Source of the DNA: Bizionia sp.
Lineage (GTDB): Bacteria > Bacteroidota > Bacteroidia > Flavobacteriales > Flavobacteriaceae
Assembly (NCBI GenBank): GCA_020631395.1
Contig: JAHDHI010000001.1
Coordinates: 1 to 64,000 of the forward strand
Length of the DNA stretch: 64,000 bases
Direction: 5' to 3'
A program made the position numbers and the translations under genes. This document shows, one piece after another, positions 53,294-61,619 of the stretch (position 1 is the stretch's first letter; each line of letters starts with the position of its first letter). Below the pieces are notes generated by a model. That model made no database searches and was not told the DNA's origin. It saw only the letters and a program-made list of their open reading frames with translations.

Positions 53294-53443
53294 ATGAGTT
53301 ATTTGGCTTTGCTGGTTTTTGTCATTATTTTTGTCATCCTAATCAATGTGCTCAAATCCTTTTATCCAAATCATTTCAAAGACGACGACAATGATTGCGA
53401 TCCTTGGGATGGCATCGAAGATTTTGACAACCAATTCTTTTAA
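53294..53443 (+). CDS. 49-residue single-pass membrane protein with acidic tail
   Basis: MSYLALLVFVIIFVILINVL is one membrane helix, followed by KSFYPNHFKDDDNDCDPWDG and a short acidic end (EDFDNQFF). The pattern of helix plus Asp-rich tail is coherent and ends in a normal stop. It faces a similar protein on the other strand (53486-53632). Too short for family recognition; the call rests on composition. Confidence 0.5.
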   Translation: MSYLALLVFVIIFVILINVLKSFYPNHFKDDDNDCDPWDGIEDFDNQFF

Positions 53444-53485
53444 TGTCCTTGCCCTTCTTGACAAATTTCAAACAATAAGTCTTGC

Positions 53486-53632
53486 CTACCCATAGTCAAG
53501 GGAATCATCATCCTCATCGAAAAAGGCTTTCAACTCTTCTGAATTGTTCGAGTCTTCTCTTGAGTTTTTCAAATAAACATAGACTACGTATACGACAGCA
53601 GCAATTAGCCCCACTATTATCTTTACAACCAT
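53486..53632 (-). CDS. 48-residue single-pass membrane protein with acidic tail
   Basis: MVVKIIVGLIAAVVYVVYVY forms one membrane helix; the tail is LKNSREDSNNSEELKAFFDE followed by an Asp run (DDDSLDYG). Architecture and end resemble the convergent ORF at 53294-53443, 42 bp away. Upstream is the palindrome at 53686-53703, which points in the other direction. Function unknown. Confidence 0.5.
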   Translation of the reverse strand: MVVKIIVGLIAAVVYVVYVYLKNSREDSNNSEELKAFFDEDDDSLDYG

Positions 53633-53685
53633 ATTTCCAAATGTAAACAACTAAAAATGATTTACCTCACCAAATGCCAATAAAT

Positions 53686-53733
53686 ATACGTAGGACTACG
53701 TATTGCATACATCACCAATGTTATCTAATTTTG
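53686..53733 (+). promoter_or_regulatory. palindrome ATACGTAG-N2-CTACGTAT with promoter
   Basis: Perfect 18-bp dyad (53686-53703) centred 31.5 bp before TAATTTTG (53726-53733), a perfect -7 box. The dyad would lie near -44, an activator position. A second copy with the same distance to TACTTTTG is at 58508-58555. LuxR/FixJ-type regulators bind such interrupted palindromes, but the binding protein here is not known. Confidence 0.6.
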
Positions 53734-53738
53734 CTTCG

Positions 53739-53855
53739 ATGAATAATAGTACAATACCAAAAAAGAAATCTTTTCTTAGAAACATAGAAAAATGGGAATC
53801 AATCTTGTTATGTTTCATCGTTGTTTGTTTGATAGTTTGCATTGCATCTTGTTGA
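53739..53855 (+). CDS. 38-residue membrane peptide, probably leaderless
   Basis: ATG at 53739 lies 6 bp after the perfect -7 box TAATTTTG, at the expected transcription start, so its mRNA should have no leader. The product is MNNSTIPKKKSFLRNIEKWE, then a hydrophobic helix SILLCFIVVCLIVCIASC: a basic N-terminus followed by a membrane helix rich in Cys. No homologue is recognised. It could be a small regulator or toxin-like peptide, or only the start of an untranslated RNA. Confidence 0.4.
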   Translation: MNNSTIPKKKSFLRNIEKWESILLCFIVVCLIVCIASC

Positions 53856-54483
53856 ATTGAACAGGCCATGCCATTTCGTATTCGACATCTTCTACTTGGT
53901 GTAGACAATTCCTTTTTTACTACATTTCGTGTTTACCTAATCTTGTCATAATTTCAATCTAATCTTGCATTATCTAAACAAAAGGTGTTTTACCTTATCC
54001 AAAATTGGGGTTATCCCCATTGTCATACTTGTCATTATGTTGGAAATTTGCATCAATGTCAGTTTATAATTTAGCTTCATACCATTACAATGAAGCATAT
54101 GGTCTTAAAAAGTGTTTTTGAATGAAACATAAATTAAGTGGTTTTTATTCACCTCTAAAAAGAAACATTCCAAAACACTTTTTTGTTCCCTACACCACTC
54201 TTTTACAATTATTTATTTATCGTCCCATTGTATTATATATTCCATATTCAATAGTTTCTTATCATTTCATTGTTTTTGCTCCGTATGTCAAGACATTATA
54301 ACTTTATGATTAAGAACAACTTATACTCCAAAACCCATAAATCAAACTAGTAGGGACTGGTTTGGTCGTGTCTTTTTTTATTTATACTTTGAAAACCAAA
54401 CACATACATAAAAAAGACTACTTAGATGTTAAACCAACAAAAACATATGGTAGTATAATTGTTAATTAACTTAAAATTCCCTC
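53856..54483. other. 630-bp intergenic region before the M43 protease
   Basis: No credible ORF. Seen here: hairpin TGGGG-TTAT-CCCCA (54006-54019); a long imperfect inverted repeat AAAAAGTGTTTTTGAATG (about 54107-54124) against CATTCCAAAACACTTTTTT (about 54166-54184); and GAAACAT-containing 15-mers repeated on the other side of the protease gene. The protease promoter probably lies around 54380-54480, but no clear -7 box was found. Confidence 0.4.
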
Positions 54484-57400
54484 ATGAAAAAAAACATTAC
54501 TTTATCCCTAATCAAGACATTGATGACTTATTTGGGTATCATATGTCTATCGTTCTTTACAATTAATTCATTGAACGCCCAAACGACAGAAGGCAACAAA
54601 TGTGGTACAGACGAACAGATGCAAAATCTGTATGATGAGAATCCGAATTCATTGAATGAATCCATTGCTTTGAGGCAAAGCATAGCCTCTGAGTCAACAG
54701 ACTTCGGTATGCCTCCTCCTTATGTAATCCCCGTCGTATTTCACGTATTTGGAACGGAATACAACAACGGAACAACTGTAAACTTGTCAATAATACAGGA
54801 TGCACTAGACAAGACCAATGAAGATTTCAAAGGTCTCAATGCCGATTATGTCGGGATCGATGCTCCCTTCGATGCCATAAAACAACCTTTGGACATCACA
54901 TTCAAACTCGCTCAATTGGATCCCAACGGCAATCCCACGACTGGAGTCATATTCTATGACGAAGCATCGGGAATGGGTAATTATGGCAATCCAAAAGTGC
55001 CTCAAGTTGCTTGGGACAATTACAAGTATTGCAACATATACATAACTCGGGACCTATATGGCAATGGTGCATTCAATGAATCGGGCGTTGCCTGGTATCC
55101 GGATACTTACATGTCCGACAACAACCTTGCAAGAATAACCTACAATGGGAGCTACCTAGGAAGCAATACCGATGAAAACTTCAGGTCCGTACTAACCCAT
55201 GAATTTGGACATTGGCTGGACTTGCCACATACATTCGCAAACAACATATGCAGCAGCAACCCAGCGGATGGAGATGGAGTTGCAGATACCCCATCATTGG
55301 CAAACAACTCCTCTGGTGCCAATTGCTCCGTAATTCAGAACTGCTTGAATGAAGAGATAAACAACGAGAACTTCATGGATTACGATTGCTATAAGATGTT
55401 TACCCAAGGGCAGGTAGCCAGAATGGTCAATGCCTTGGACAATTCACCAGCAAGAAACACACTTTGGACTTCCGCCAACTTGACTTGTACCGGTTTGGAC
55501 ACGGATTTGGGAACAAGAATCATTGCTTCGTCCAACACCTATGGTGAGCGATATGAAAACGATGGCATCATAGAATCCACCATCGATTTGACTTGTAGTG
55601 GCTGCACATTCAGTGCAAGTTCAGGAGACTTGGCGTTGAATACAGACTATACGGTGGCCAACTTGCCAAATGGATTGACCTCGAGAATTACTCTTACCAG
55701 CAATACTACGGCCCAAATTCATCTGGATGGTACAGCTACAGCTCATGAGTTGGCAGATTCAATAACCAATTTGAATTTCACCTTCCTTGATCCTATGGTC
55801 ACAGGTGGTGTGGCACAGCTATACAACTCGGGATTGAGTCAATTGAGCATAGATTTCTTGGATGTCTACACAGAATATTGCGACGTTACCATCGGTTATG
55901 CCGTATATACCCACATTACCGAAGTAAACTTCAACGGAACAGCCAATGCAAGCGGTTACGATGGAATAACCAACTATACACAGGGTCTGGCATTTCCAGC
56001 CAGACAGGGTGACACCTACCCCATTAGCATTACGACAAACAAGGGCAATGGCGGTGCTGCCGAAAATGAACGCATACAGGTATGGGCCGATTGGAACAAA
56101 AACTTCATCTATGAAGATTCAGAGCTAGTCATGTCACACCCTTACAATTCTTCGGCTGCCGATGTTGACGGAAACTACACCCATGCATCCAACATCACCA
56201 TTCCAGTAGATACGGATCTCGGTACCACTTCTTTCAGGGTAATGGCCCATTATGTTCAAGGAACGGACGGAGATACGCCTTGTACATACATCGATAGTGG
56301 CGAAACCGAGGATTATGGTTTGCTCATCTATGATGAAAACGCCACTTTCGAGATGGAATTCAGTTCCAACAGAACCGTCGTCAACTTTTCCGAACCAGTG
56401 AATTTCCTCGACTTGACCATTACGGATTCAGGAGATTCCGTCACCTCATGGCTGTGGACCTTTGAAAATGGAGTCCCAAACACATCTACCGACCAAAATC
56501 CAACCAACATTCTTTTCCCTGACGCCGGGACTTACGACGTCACGTTGAATGTAATTACCAACAACGGTACGAATGAAACGATAACCAAAGTGGATTACAT
56601 CACCTCGGAATTGAATTACTGCGACAGCTCTCCAAACTTTGGCAGCTACTTCAACGTAAACCATGTAAACTTTGAAACCATTGACCATTCTCCAGGACTA
56701 AGCAACTCCTACGATTACTTCGATACCGTCTTCACCTCTGCGAGCACCGGTGAAACATACCCCATCACCATCACGACCGAAAAAGGCAATGGTGGAGCTG
56801 GCGATACCAACAGAGTGAGAGTCTGGGTAGATTGGAATTACGACAGTGTTTTTTCCGAAGATGAATTGATCATTAGCGAAAACGTGACTTTCGATGATTA
56901 CGATGCCGGTGGGGAATATTCCTTTACTTCCAACATAACGGTTCCATACAACGCCTCTGTAGGCAACAAGGTTGGACTGAGAATAATTGGCCATTACTTG
57001 GATGGTACTGGTGGAGAAACGTCTTGCGGTCAATACGACAGTGGCAACACGGCTGACTACGGGTTGAACATAACAGCTGGTGCTCCGGGCATCGTCGCAA
57101 ATGCCACGACTTCCAGCAATTCCTTTCCGGTAACAGATACCGTTAACTTTCAAGACGCGTCCTCAAGCTCCGATACATTGACTAGTTGGGTTTGGAGTTT
57201 TCCAGGTGGCACCCCTTCCACTCACATAGGGCAAGTACCTCCTGCCATTTCCTATGAAAACCCCGGTGTTTACAACTACAGTTTGACGGTGGAAGATTCT
57301 GAAAACAGAACGGATACATACAATGGTACCATAGAGGCCATCTACCAATTGTGCGACGTCACACAGTCGTTTGCCACCTATGGCCACATCACCAACGTGA

Positions 57401-58083
57401 CTTTGGACAACATAGACAACACCACTGGGTATGACGGTACAACGAGCTACTTTGACACATACTCCCCCACTGCAGAATTGAACGAAGTCGTTCCTTTTTC
57501 GGTGACGCTGAATACGGGGAACAGCGGAAATTCAGATGACATTCGTTTGCGCATGTGGATAGATTGGAATTACAACTCTGCCTTTGAGCCATCGGAATTG
57601 GTACATACCGAAACCATAAATGTAGCAACCGTTGGAGGAGCAAACGTAAATCATGTGATACCTGCTTCCTTTACGGTGCCCAACGATGCTCACTTGGATG
57701 ACAAGATAGCCATTAGAACCCTAGTGCATTATGTAGATTCCTCTTCTGCCGGAGATATGGCTTGTGGGGAATTGGACAGTGGAGAGGTGGAAGACTATGG
57801 AATAACCATATCCAACTCCCTTTCTACGGAAGATCCAACCACTACCCCATTTTCGATCTATCCAAACCCGACCAAGGGAGATCTTTACATACAGTCAGTT
57901 CTAAATGATGAAGTCAACATCGAATTGTACAACATGTTGGGACAAGTCATACTATCGGAAAAAATGCAACCTTCCAATGGAAACTTGCATATTTCTCTAA
58001 GAAATTTTCAAAACGGCATTTATATCTTGTCGATCAATCAAGGAAAGACATCCTCCACTGTAAAAATCATCGTAAACAAATAA
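54484..58083 (+). CDS. T9SS-secreted M43 zinc metalloprotease with GEVED and PKD domains
   Basis: A 1199-residue exported protease. A signal peptide ends near residue 32 (SLNAQ). The M43 (pappalysin/cytophagalysin) domain occupies about 75-340, with HEFGHWLDLPH at 239-249 (H239, E240, H243, H249) and the Met-turn FMDYDCYKM. Three GEVED domains follow, recognisable by WADWNKNFIYEDSEL, WVDWNYDSVFSEDEL and WIDWNYNSAFEPSEL, each ending in a DSGE/NTxDYG motif. Two PKD-like units (WLWTFENGVPN, WVWSFPGGTPS) lie between them. The last 80 residues are a T9SS type A sorting domain (FSIYPNPTKGDLYIQS, ending IIVNK). It should degrade extracellular protein. A strong terminator follows. Confidence 0.92.
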   Translation: MKKNITLSLIKTLMTYLGIICLSFFTINSLNAQTTEGNKCGTDEQMQNLYDENPNSLNESIALRQSIASESTDFGMPPPYVIPVVFHVFGTEYNNGTTVNLSIIQDALDKTNEDFKGLNADYVGIDAPFDAIKQPLDITFKLAQLDPNGNPTTGVIFYDEASGMGNYGNPKVPQVAWDNYKYCNIYITRDLYGNGAFNESGVAWYPDTYMSDNNLARITYNGSYLGSNTDENFRSVLTHEFGHWLDLPHTFANNICSSNPADGDGVADTPSLANNSSGANCSVIQNCLNEEINNENFMDYDCYKMFTQGQVARMVNALDNSPARNTLWTSANLTCTGLDTDLGTRIIASSNTYGERYENDGIIESTIDLTCSGCTFSASSGDLALNTDYTVANLPNGLTSRITLTSNTTAQIHLDGTATAHELADSITNLNFTFLDPMVTGGVAQLYNSGLSQLSIDFLDVYTEYCDVTIGYAVYTHITEVNFNGTANASGYDGITNYTQGLAFPARQGDTYPISITTNKGNGGAAENERIQVWADWNKNFIYEDSELVMSHPYNSSAADVDGNYTHASNITIPVDTDLGTTSFRVMAHYVQGTDGDTPCTYIDSGETEDYGLLIYDENATFEMEFSSNRTVVNFSEPVNFLDLTITDSGDSVTSWLWTFENGVPNTSTDQNPTNILFPDAGTYDVTLNVITNNGTNETITKVDYITSELNYCDSSPNFGSYFNVNHVNFETIDHSPGLSNSYDYFDTVFTSASTGETYPITITTEKGNGGAGDTNRVRVWVDWNYDSVFSEDELIISENVTFDDYDAGGEYSFTSNITVPYNASVGNKVGLRIIGHYLDGTGGETSCGQYDSGNTADYGLNITAGAPGIVANATTSSNSFPVTDTVNFQDASSSSDTLTSWVWSFPGGTPSTHIGQVPPAISYENPGVYNYSLTVEDSENRTDTYNGTIEAIYQLCDVTQSFATYGHITNVTLDNIDNTTGYDGTTSYFDTYSPTAELNEVVPFSVTLNTGNSGNSDDIRLRMWIDWNYNSAFEPSELVHTETINVATVGGANVNHVIPASFTVPNDAHLDDKIAIRTLVHYVDSSSAGDMACGELDSGEVEDYGITISNSLSTEDPTTTPFSIYPNPTKGDLYIQSVLNDEVNIELYNMLGQVILSEKMQPSNGNLHISLRNFQNGIYILSINQGKTSSTVKIIVNK

Positions 58084-58116
58084 CGAGGTACAATTATATC
58101 GAGTTCAATATTACAA

Positions 58117-58145
58117 AAAAGCTTCTCTTTTTAAGAGAAGCTTTT
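58117..58145 (+). terminator. strong intrinsic terminator of the M43 protease
   Basis: AAAAGCTTCTCTT-TTT-AAGAGAAGCTTTT, a perfect 13-bp stem with a 3-base loop, starting 34 bp after the stop. A-rich and T-rich flanks make it likely to work in both directions. Confidence 0.8.
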
Positions 58146-58507
58146 CCTTTGGGCGGAAGATTGGATTTACACCCATCGCCCATAATTGTTTGGTTGTTAT
58201 TAATACTTCGACATCACCCCAAAGCCAATCATTGTCATTTGCAAAAAATGAGACTTGAATTGTCTCTAATTGAAAACACTCTCTTCTTTTGGGTAACATT
58301 TTCATAGACTGTGTATTTAACTATGAAGGCATAAATGAAACATAAAGTAAATCCTCGAAAGAAAGAGTTGCAGGGTCACTAAAAAGAAACATTGATGCCA
58401 AATGCATGGGATGAAACATTCATAACTAAAAAGTCAGATACACATCGGAATGATTATATGAATTATGGATGACCGATAAAAAACAATAAATATAAACAGA
58501 TGAAAAT

Positions 58508-58555
58508 ATACGTAGCTCTACGTATTTTCTATTAGCAAAACATTTGTTACTTTTG
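58508..58555 (+). promoter_or_regulatory. second palindrome ATACGTAG-N2-CTACGTAT with promoter
   Basis: The perfect 18-bp dyad at 58508-58525 is centred 31.5 bp before the perfect -7 box TACTTTTG (58548-58555), the same geometry as at 53686. The predicted start is near 58561. Confidence 0.6.
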
Positions 58556-58560
58556 AAAGA

Positions 58561-58586
58561 ACCATAAAACAAAGACATTTTATGGT
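58561..58586 (+). promoter_or_regulatory. 5'-end hairpin at the predicted transcription start
   Basis: ACCATAAAA-N8-TTTTATGGT, a perfect 9-bp stem beginning at the predicted first base of the transcript. It could protect the RNA end or regulate the next gene; an ATG lies within its 3' arm. Confidence 0.4.
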
Positions 58587-58719
58587 TTTCAGTAAACGTA
58601 ACTTCCCAACATTTTATACGTTTGCTTTAAATACTATGTAAAGAACAATAACGTAAACATATATGGAATATAATAGCAATTGCTATCATAACATTGTTGT
58701 AGTGTATGCATAAAAATCG

Positions 58720-60021
58720 ATGAATAACAATCATATCAGATATCTTAATCAAAATCACATTCTTTTTAAAGAGGCAATCATTGCATTTTCTAAAGAACAA
58801 GTCGAAAACACCCCATCATTAGTTAAACTATATGAGACAACTGCCGACAAAAGATTATTTGGATATTTGGTGCTAGACTTCAATCTATCCGAAGATATAG
58901 TATGTGGAGATATTACAATTTTTAAATCTGAAAAAATATATTTTGACTTAAAAGATACTTTAGGTCAGCAAATGTCTTGGTCATACATATCAACCGTAAG
59001 ATTACCCGAGTATGTGAATTTCCTGAACTCATCTTTATATACGTTAGCATTAAGTTCGATTTGTTCTTTTGCTTTTGAACGACCTGTATATTCAGGAACC
59101 GAATACTCATATGAAAAGCATTTGGAAAAAAAGGCTAGCCTAGAAGAATTAAAACATATTGGAATGTCATTTCCTATACTTTCTTTAGGAAATAACGGTA
59201 CAGAGTCAAGAGTACATCATTCTGTAATATCTCAATGGATAAACAATTTCAAAGAAGTATATGAAGTAATAAACAAGTTCTCTAAAACTGATAATTCAAA
59301 CTCAAAACTATCTTTTTATTCTTTTTTTCAAATAATGAGATTGTTCCAGTTATCTCTTCAAAATAAAAAGAATGATTTTGACCTGTCCTTTAGTTTGTTA
59401 ATAGCTTCAATTGAAAGTACAGCTACATTTTACTCTATGGCTATAAGCCCTACAAAACCAAAGGAACATAAACAATGGTTGAAATTAAGAGAAAGTGGAG
59501 ATCCAATAATTAGTAGTTTAGCGAATAAATACCAAGAATTATGGGCTACATTTTCCCAAGTAGAAAAAGACTCTCAATTATCTTCTAGGTTTATTAAGTT
59601 TATATTTGAATGTACTCCAGAAGAAACTTGGGAAGCAACTATTGATGACGATTTATTAAGAGATGGACTTGACTATAGACAAAAATACCCGCACGAAGTA
59701 AGTCGCCAACCTGAATTGACTCCTCATTCACTAACTGACGAAGAATTAAAAGATATTATTAAAAAGACTTATTCTTATAGGTCAAAATTTATTCATAAAG
59801 GAATATCAACCCCTCATCAAGAGCATAAAAATTCAAATAGAAATAGATTTTTTGAAAAGACATTAAATATGCCCAGCTACAGTGCACAAAAAAAAGCGGC
59901 TATTATGAACATTGAAGATTTATACGATTTACACGCAAAATATGAGTTAATGAGCTGTATTGCTCGAGTTTCGATAACTGAATATGCAAAACGCACTACA
60001 ACAAAAGCTAAAATACATTAA
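58720..60021 (+). CDS. HEPN-like (Apea-type) domain protein
   Basis: A 433-residue cytoplasmic protein. The C-terminal third is helical and contains YSYRSKFIHKG with R354-x4-H359, the motif of HEPN ribonuclease-like domains, in the form typical of the Apea subgroup. A helix with FDLSFSLLIASIESTATFYS (about 230) precedes it, which is also usual. The N-terminal half is not recognised. HEPN proteins often act in toxin-antitoxin or phage-defence modules, but many have no known role. It is A/T-richer than the genes to its left. The next gene follows 26 bp later. Confidence 0.6.
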   Translation: MNNNHIRYLNQNHILFKEAIIAFSKEQVENTPSLVKLYETTADKRLFGYLVLDFNLSEDIVCGDITIFKSEKIYFDLKDTLGQQMSWSYISTVRLPEYVNFLNSSLYTLALSSICSFAFERPVYSGTEYSYEKHLEKKASLEELKHIGMSFPILSLGNNGTESRVHHSVISQWINNFKEVYEVINKFSKTDNSNSKLSFYSFFQIMRLFQLSLQNKKNDFDLSFSLLIASIESTATFYSMAISPTKPKEHKQWLKLRESGDPIISSLANKYQELWATFSQVEKDSQLSSRFIKFIFECTPEETWEATIDDDLLRDGLDYRQKYPHEVSRQPELTPHSLTDEELKDIIKKTYSYRSKFIHKGISTPHQEHKNSNRNRFFEKTLNMPSYSAQKKAAIMNIEDLYDLHAKYELMSCIARVSITEYAKRTTTKAKIH

Positions 60022-60047
60022 AACGCAGTTTAGCCAATTCACAGAAA

Positions 60048-60563
60048 ATGATTAATAAGATATCGACTAAGACATATTTGAACACTTTTAGTGGTAACAA
60101 CTTCTATGTGATAGAAATAGATGGAAAACCCTTGGAAGATATTATTATGGAAAATCGTCCGGACATAAAAAAAGGAATTGTACCAACATTACTTAATTGG
60201 TTAGGTAGTAATGAAGAAAGGAAAGTAGTTTGGGATAGGGCGATTCCAAAAATCGGAGAGAAATCAATATTTCCAATACTAATGTGCTCAGAGGACATCG
60301 ATTTATGGTGCACCTTGATTATGGTCGAAGTTGAAACTGATGGGAAATATGTTTATTGGAATAAATTTGGACTTGAAGATTCTGATGCTGAAAAACCAGA
60401 AGACATTGGAAAAAGTGTAGAATGGTTTTCTGGAATTAAAAACCTGATTTTTGAGAAAAACGAATACCTAAATCTGTTGAGTGAATTTAGAATAAGATTA
60501 GATGGAAATTTAGATTATTCTCCAAAGGAAAAAGAAACAGTAAAAGAATATAAAAATCTCTAA
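60048..60563 (+). CDS. hypothetical protein, possibly paired with the HEPN-like protein
   Basis: A 171-residue cytoplasmic protein without signal or membrane segment. Trp-rich motifs stand out: VPTLLNWLGSNEERKVVWDR, DIDLWCTLIMVEVE and VYWNKFGL, with SVEWFSGIKNLIFEKNEY toward the end. I think similar uncharacterised proteins exist in other bacteria as isolated accessory genes. The short gap to the HEPN-like gene suggests joint expression; an antidote or partner role is conjecture. Confidence 0.55.
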   Translation: MINKISTKTYLNTFSGNNFYVIEIDGKPLEDIIMENRPDIKKGIVPTLLNWLGSNEERKVVWDRAIPKIGEKSIFPILMCSEDIDLWCTLIMVEVETDGKYVYWNKFGLEDSDAEKPEDIGKSVEWFSGIKNLIFEKNEYLNLLSEFRIRLDGNLDYSPKEKETVKEYKNL

Positions 60564-60606
60564 CAATGGTAATCAACGATTAGTAAAAAATGAGCTCCAT
60601 ATAAGC

Positions 60607-60660
60607 CTATCCAACAAGGTTTTCATTCTATTGCCATAGTTTGAGGTTTCATTTTTAATA
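60607..60660 (+). repeat. intergenic repeat, copy A
   Basis: Begins CCAACAAGGTTTTCATTCTA and continues ATAGTTTGAGGTTTCATTTT. It matches copy B (61497-61546) over about 45 bp with small gaps, in the same orientation, each copy lying directly after or before an accessory gene. Confidence 0.5.
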
Positions 60661-60709
60661 GCCTTGTCTGGAAGGAAAAGGCTTCGCAAAAGGCTACAAA
60701 CTAGCAACA

Positions 60710-61486
60710 ATGAAAAGAATACATTTATTTGAATTTGAAGACTTAAAATGGTTTCCTAACTGGATTAGGATTTGTATGACTCGGCTAATTATGGTAATGC
60801 ATAAAAAGTTCAATACAAGCGAGGACATGGCTAAATTACTTGTAAAACTCATTAAACAAACAAATACTAGCACAATAGTAGATTTATGCTCGGGAAGTGG
60901 AGGTGCAATGATTGACACTGTTTCTCACCTAAACAATACCCATAAAATCAAAAACGTTAAACTTCTTTTAACAGATTTATACCCGAACTTAGCTGATGCG
61001 GAAAGAATAAATCAAAAAAATAATCGTATTCAATATAGAACAACACCTTTAAATGCGACAAACCTTGATACTGATATTCGAGGAATTTTAACTATGGTTG
61101 GGAGTTTCCACCATATGAAACCAGAATTGGCAAGAAAAATTTTGGTTGAGGCTCAGAAAAAGCGACAACCAATATGCATTATGGAAATCCATAAAAAATT
61201 CCCAATAATTTTATGGTGGCTATTTATCCCTTTAAGTGCAATTTTATGTTTGTTCATTACTCCATTGGTGAAACCTTTAACAATAAAGCAAATTATCTTT
61301 ACCTATTTAATTCCAATTATTCCCATCTGTTTTGCTTGGGATGCTGTAATCACTAGTGGAAGAATTTATCGGATGGAAGATTTAGATGTCTTATTAAAAG
61401 GTTTGAAAGAAAACAATTACGCTTGGGAAAAAGGAATTATTAAAGGAAAATCCGAAAAAATTTATTTGATGGGGTATCCTAATTAA
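60710..61486 (+). CDS. class I SAM-dependent methyltransferase with membrane helices
   Basis: A 258-residue protein. The SAM site is TIVDLCSGSGGAMIDTVSHL (about 60-80), followed by an acidic strand end LLLTDLYPN and the motif MVGSFHHMKPELA. Around 165-215 are two hydrophobic helices (FPIILWWLFIPLSAILCLFI and IIFTYLIPIIPICFAWD), so the enzyme is probably membrane-associated and may act on a lipid or quinone. It lies between two copies of an intergenic repeat. Confidence 0.75.
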   Translation: MKRIHLFEFEDLKWFPNWIRICMTRLIMVMHKKFNTSEDMAKLLVKLIKQTNTSTIVDLCSGSGGAMIDTVSHLNNTHKIKNVKLLLTDLYPNLADAERINQKNNRIQYRTTPLNATNLDTDIRGILTMVGSFHHMKPELARKILVEAQKKRQPICIMEIHKKFPIILWWLFIPLSAILCLFITPLVKPLTIKQIIFTYLIPIIPICFAWDAVITSGRIYRMEDLDVLLKGLKENNYAWEKGIIKGKSEKIYLMGYPN

Positions 61487-61496
61487 AACGAAATGC

Positions 61497-61546
61497 CAAC
61501 AAGGTTTCCATTATGCTAAGCAATAGATTGAGATCTCATTATATCA
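61497..61546 (+). repeat. intergenic repeat, copy B, followed by two hairpins
   Basis: Begins CCAACAAGGTTTCCATTATG and continues CAATAGATTGAGATCTCATT. It is followed by two small perfect hairpins, CTCGTC-TGT-GACGAG (61552-61566) and GACAC-GA-GTGTC (61571-61582). Copy A is at 60607. Confidence 0.5.
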
Positions 61547-61619
61547 AGCAGCTCGTCTGTGACGAGTGACGACACGAGTGTCTTATTCTGAAATAGATTT
61601 ACATAAAAGTATGATTTGA

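Larger units (their letters stand above)
58146..58719. other. 575-bp intergenic region with second palindrome and hairpin leader
   Basis: A 64-codon minus-strand frame (58111-58305) overlaps the terminator and is probably not real. Three GAAACAT copies occur at about 58335, 58385 and 58413. The palindrome, promoter and hairpin at 58508-58586 are listed separately. After 58586 only an 18-codon frame (from an ATG inside the hairpin) was found; the gene at 58720 would thus have a leader of about 160 nt. Confidence 0.4.

Noticed and set aside
53696-53908. A 70-codon minus-strand frame
   Set aside because: Covers the palindrome and promoter on the other strand and has a random-looking composition.
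58111-58305. A 64-codon minus-strand frame after the M43 protease
   Set aside because: Its last third is the stem of the protease terminator, and no promoter or family match is visible.
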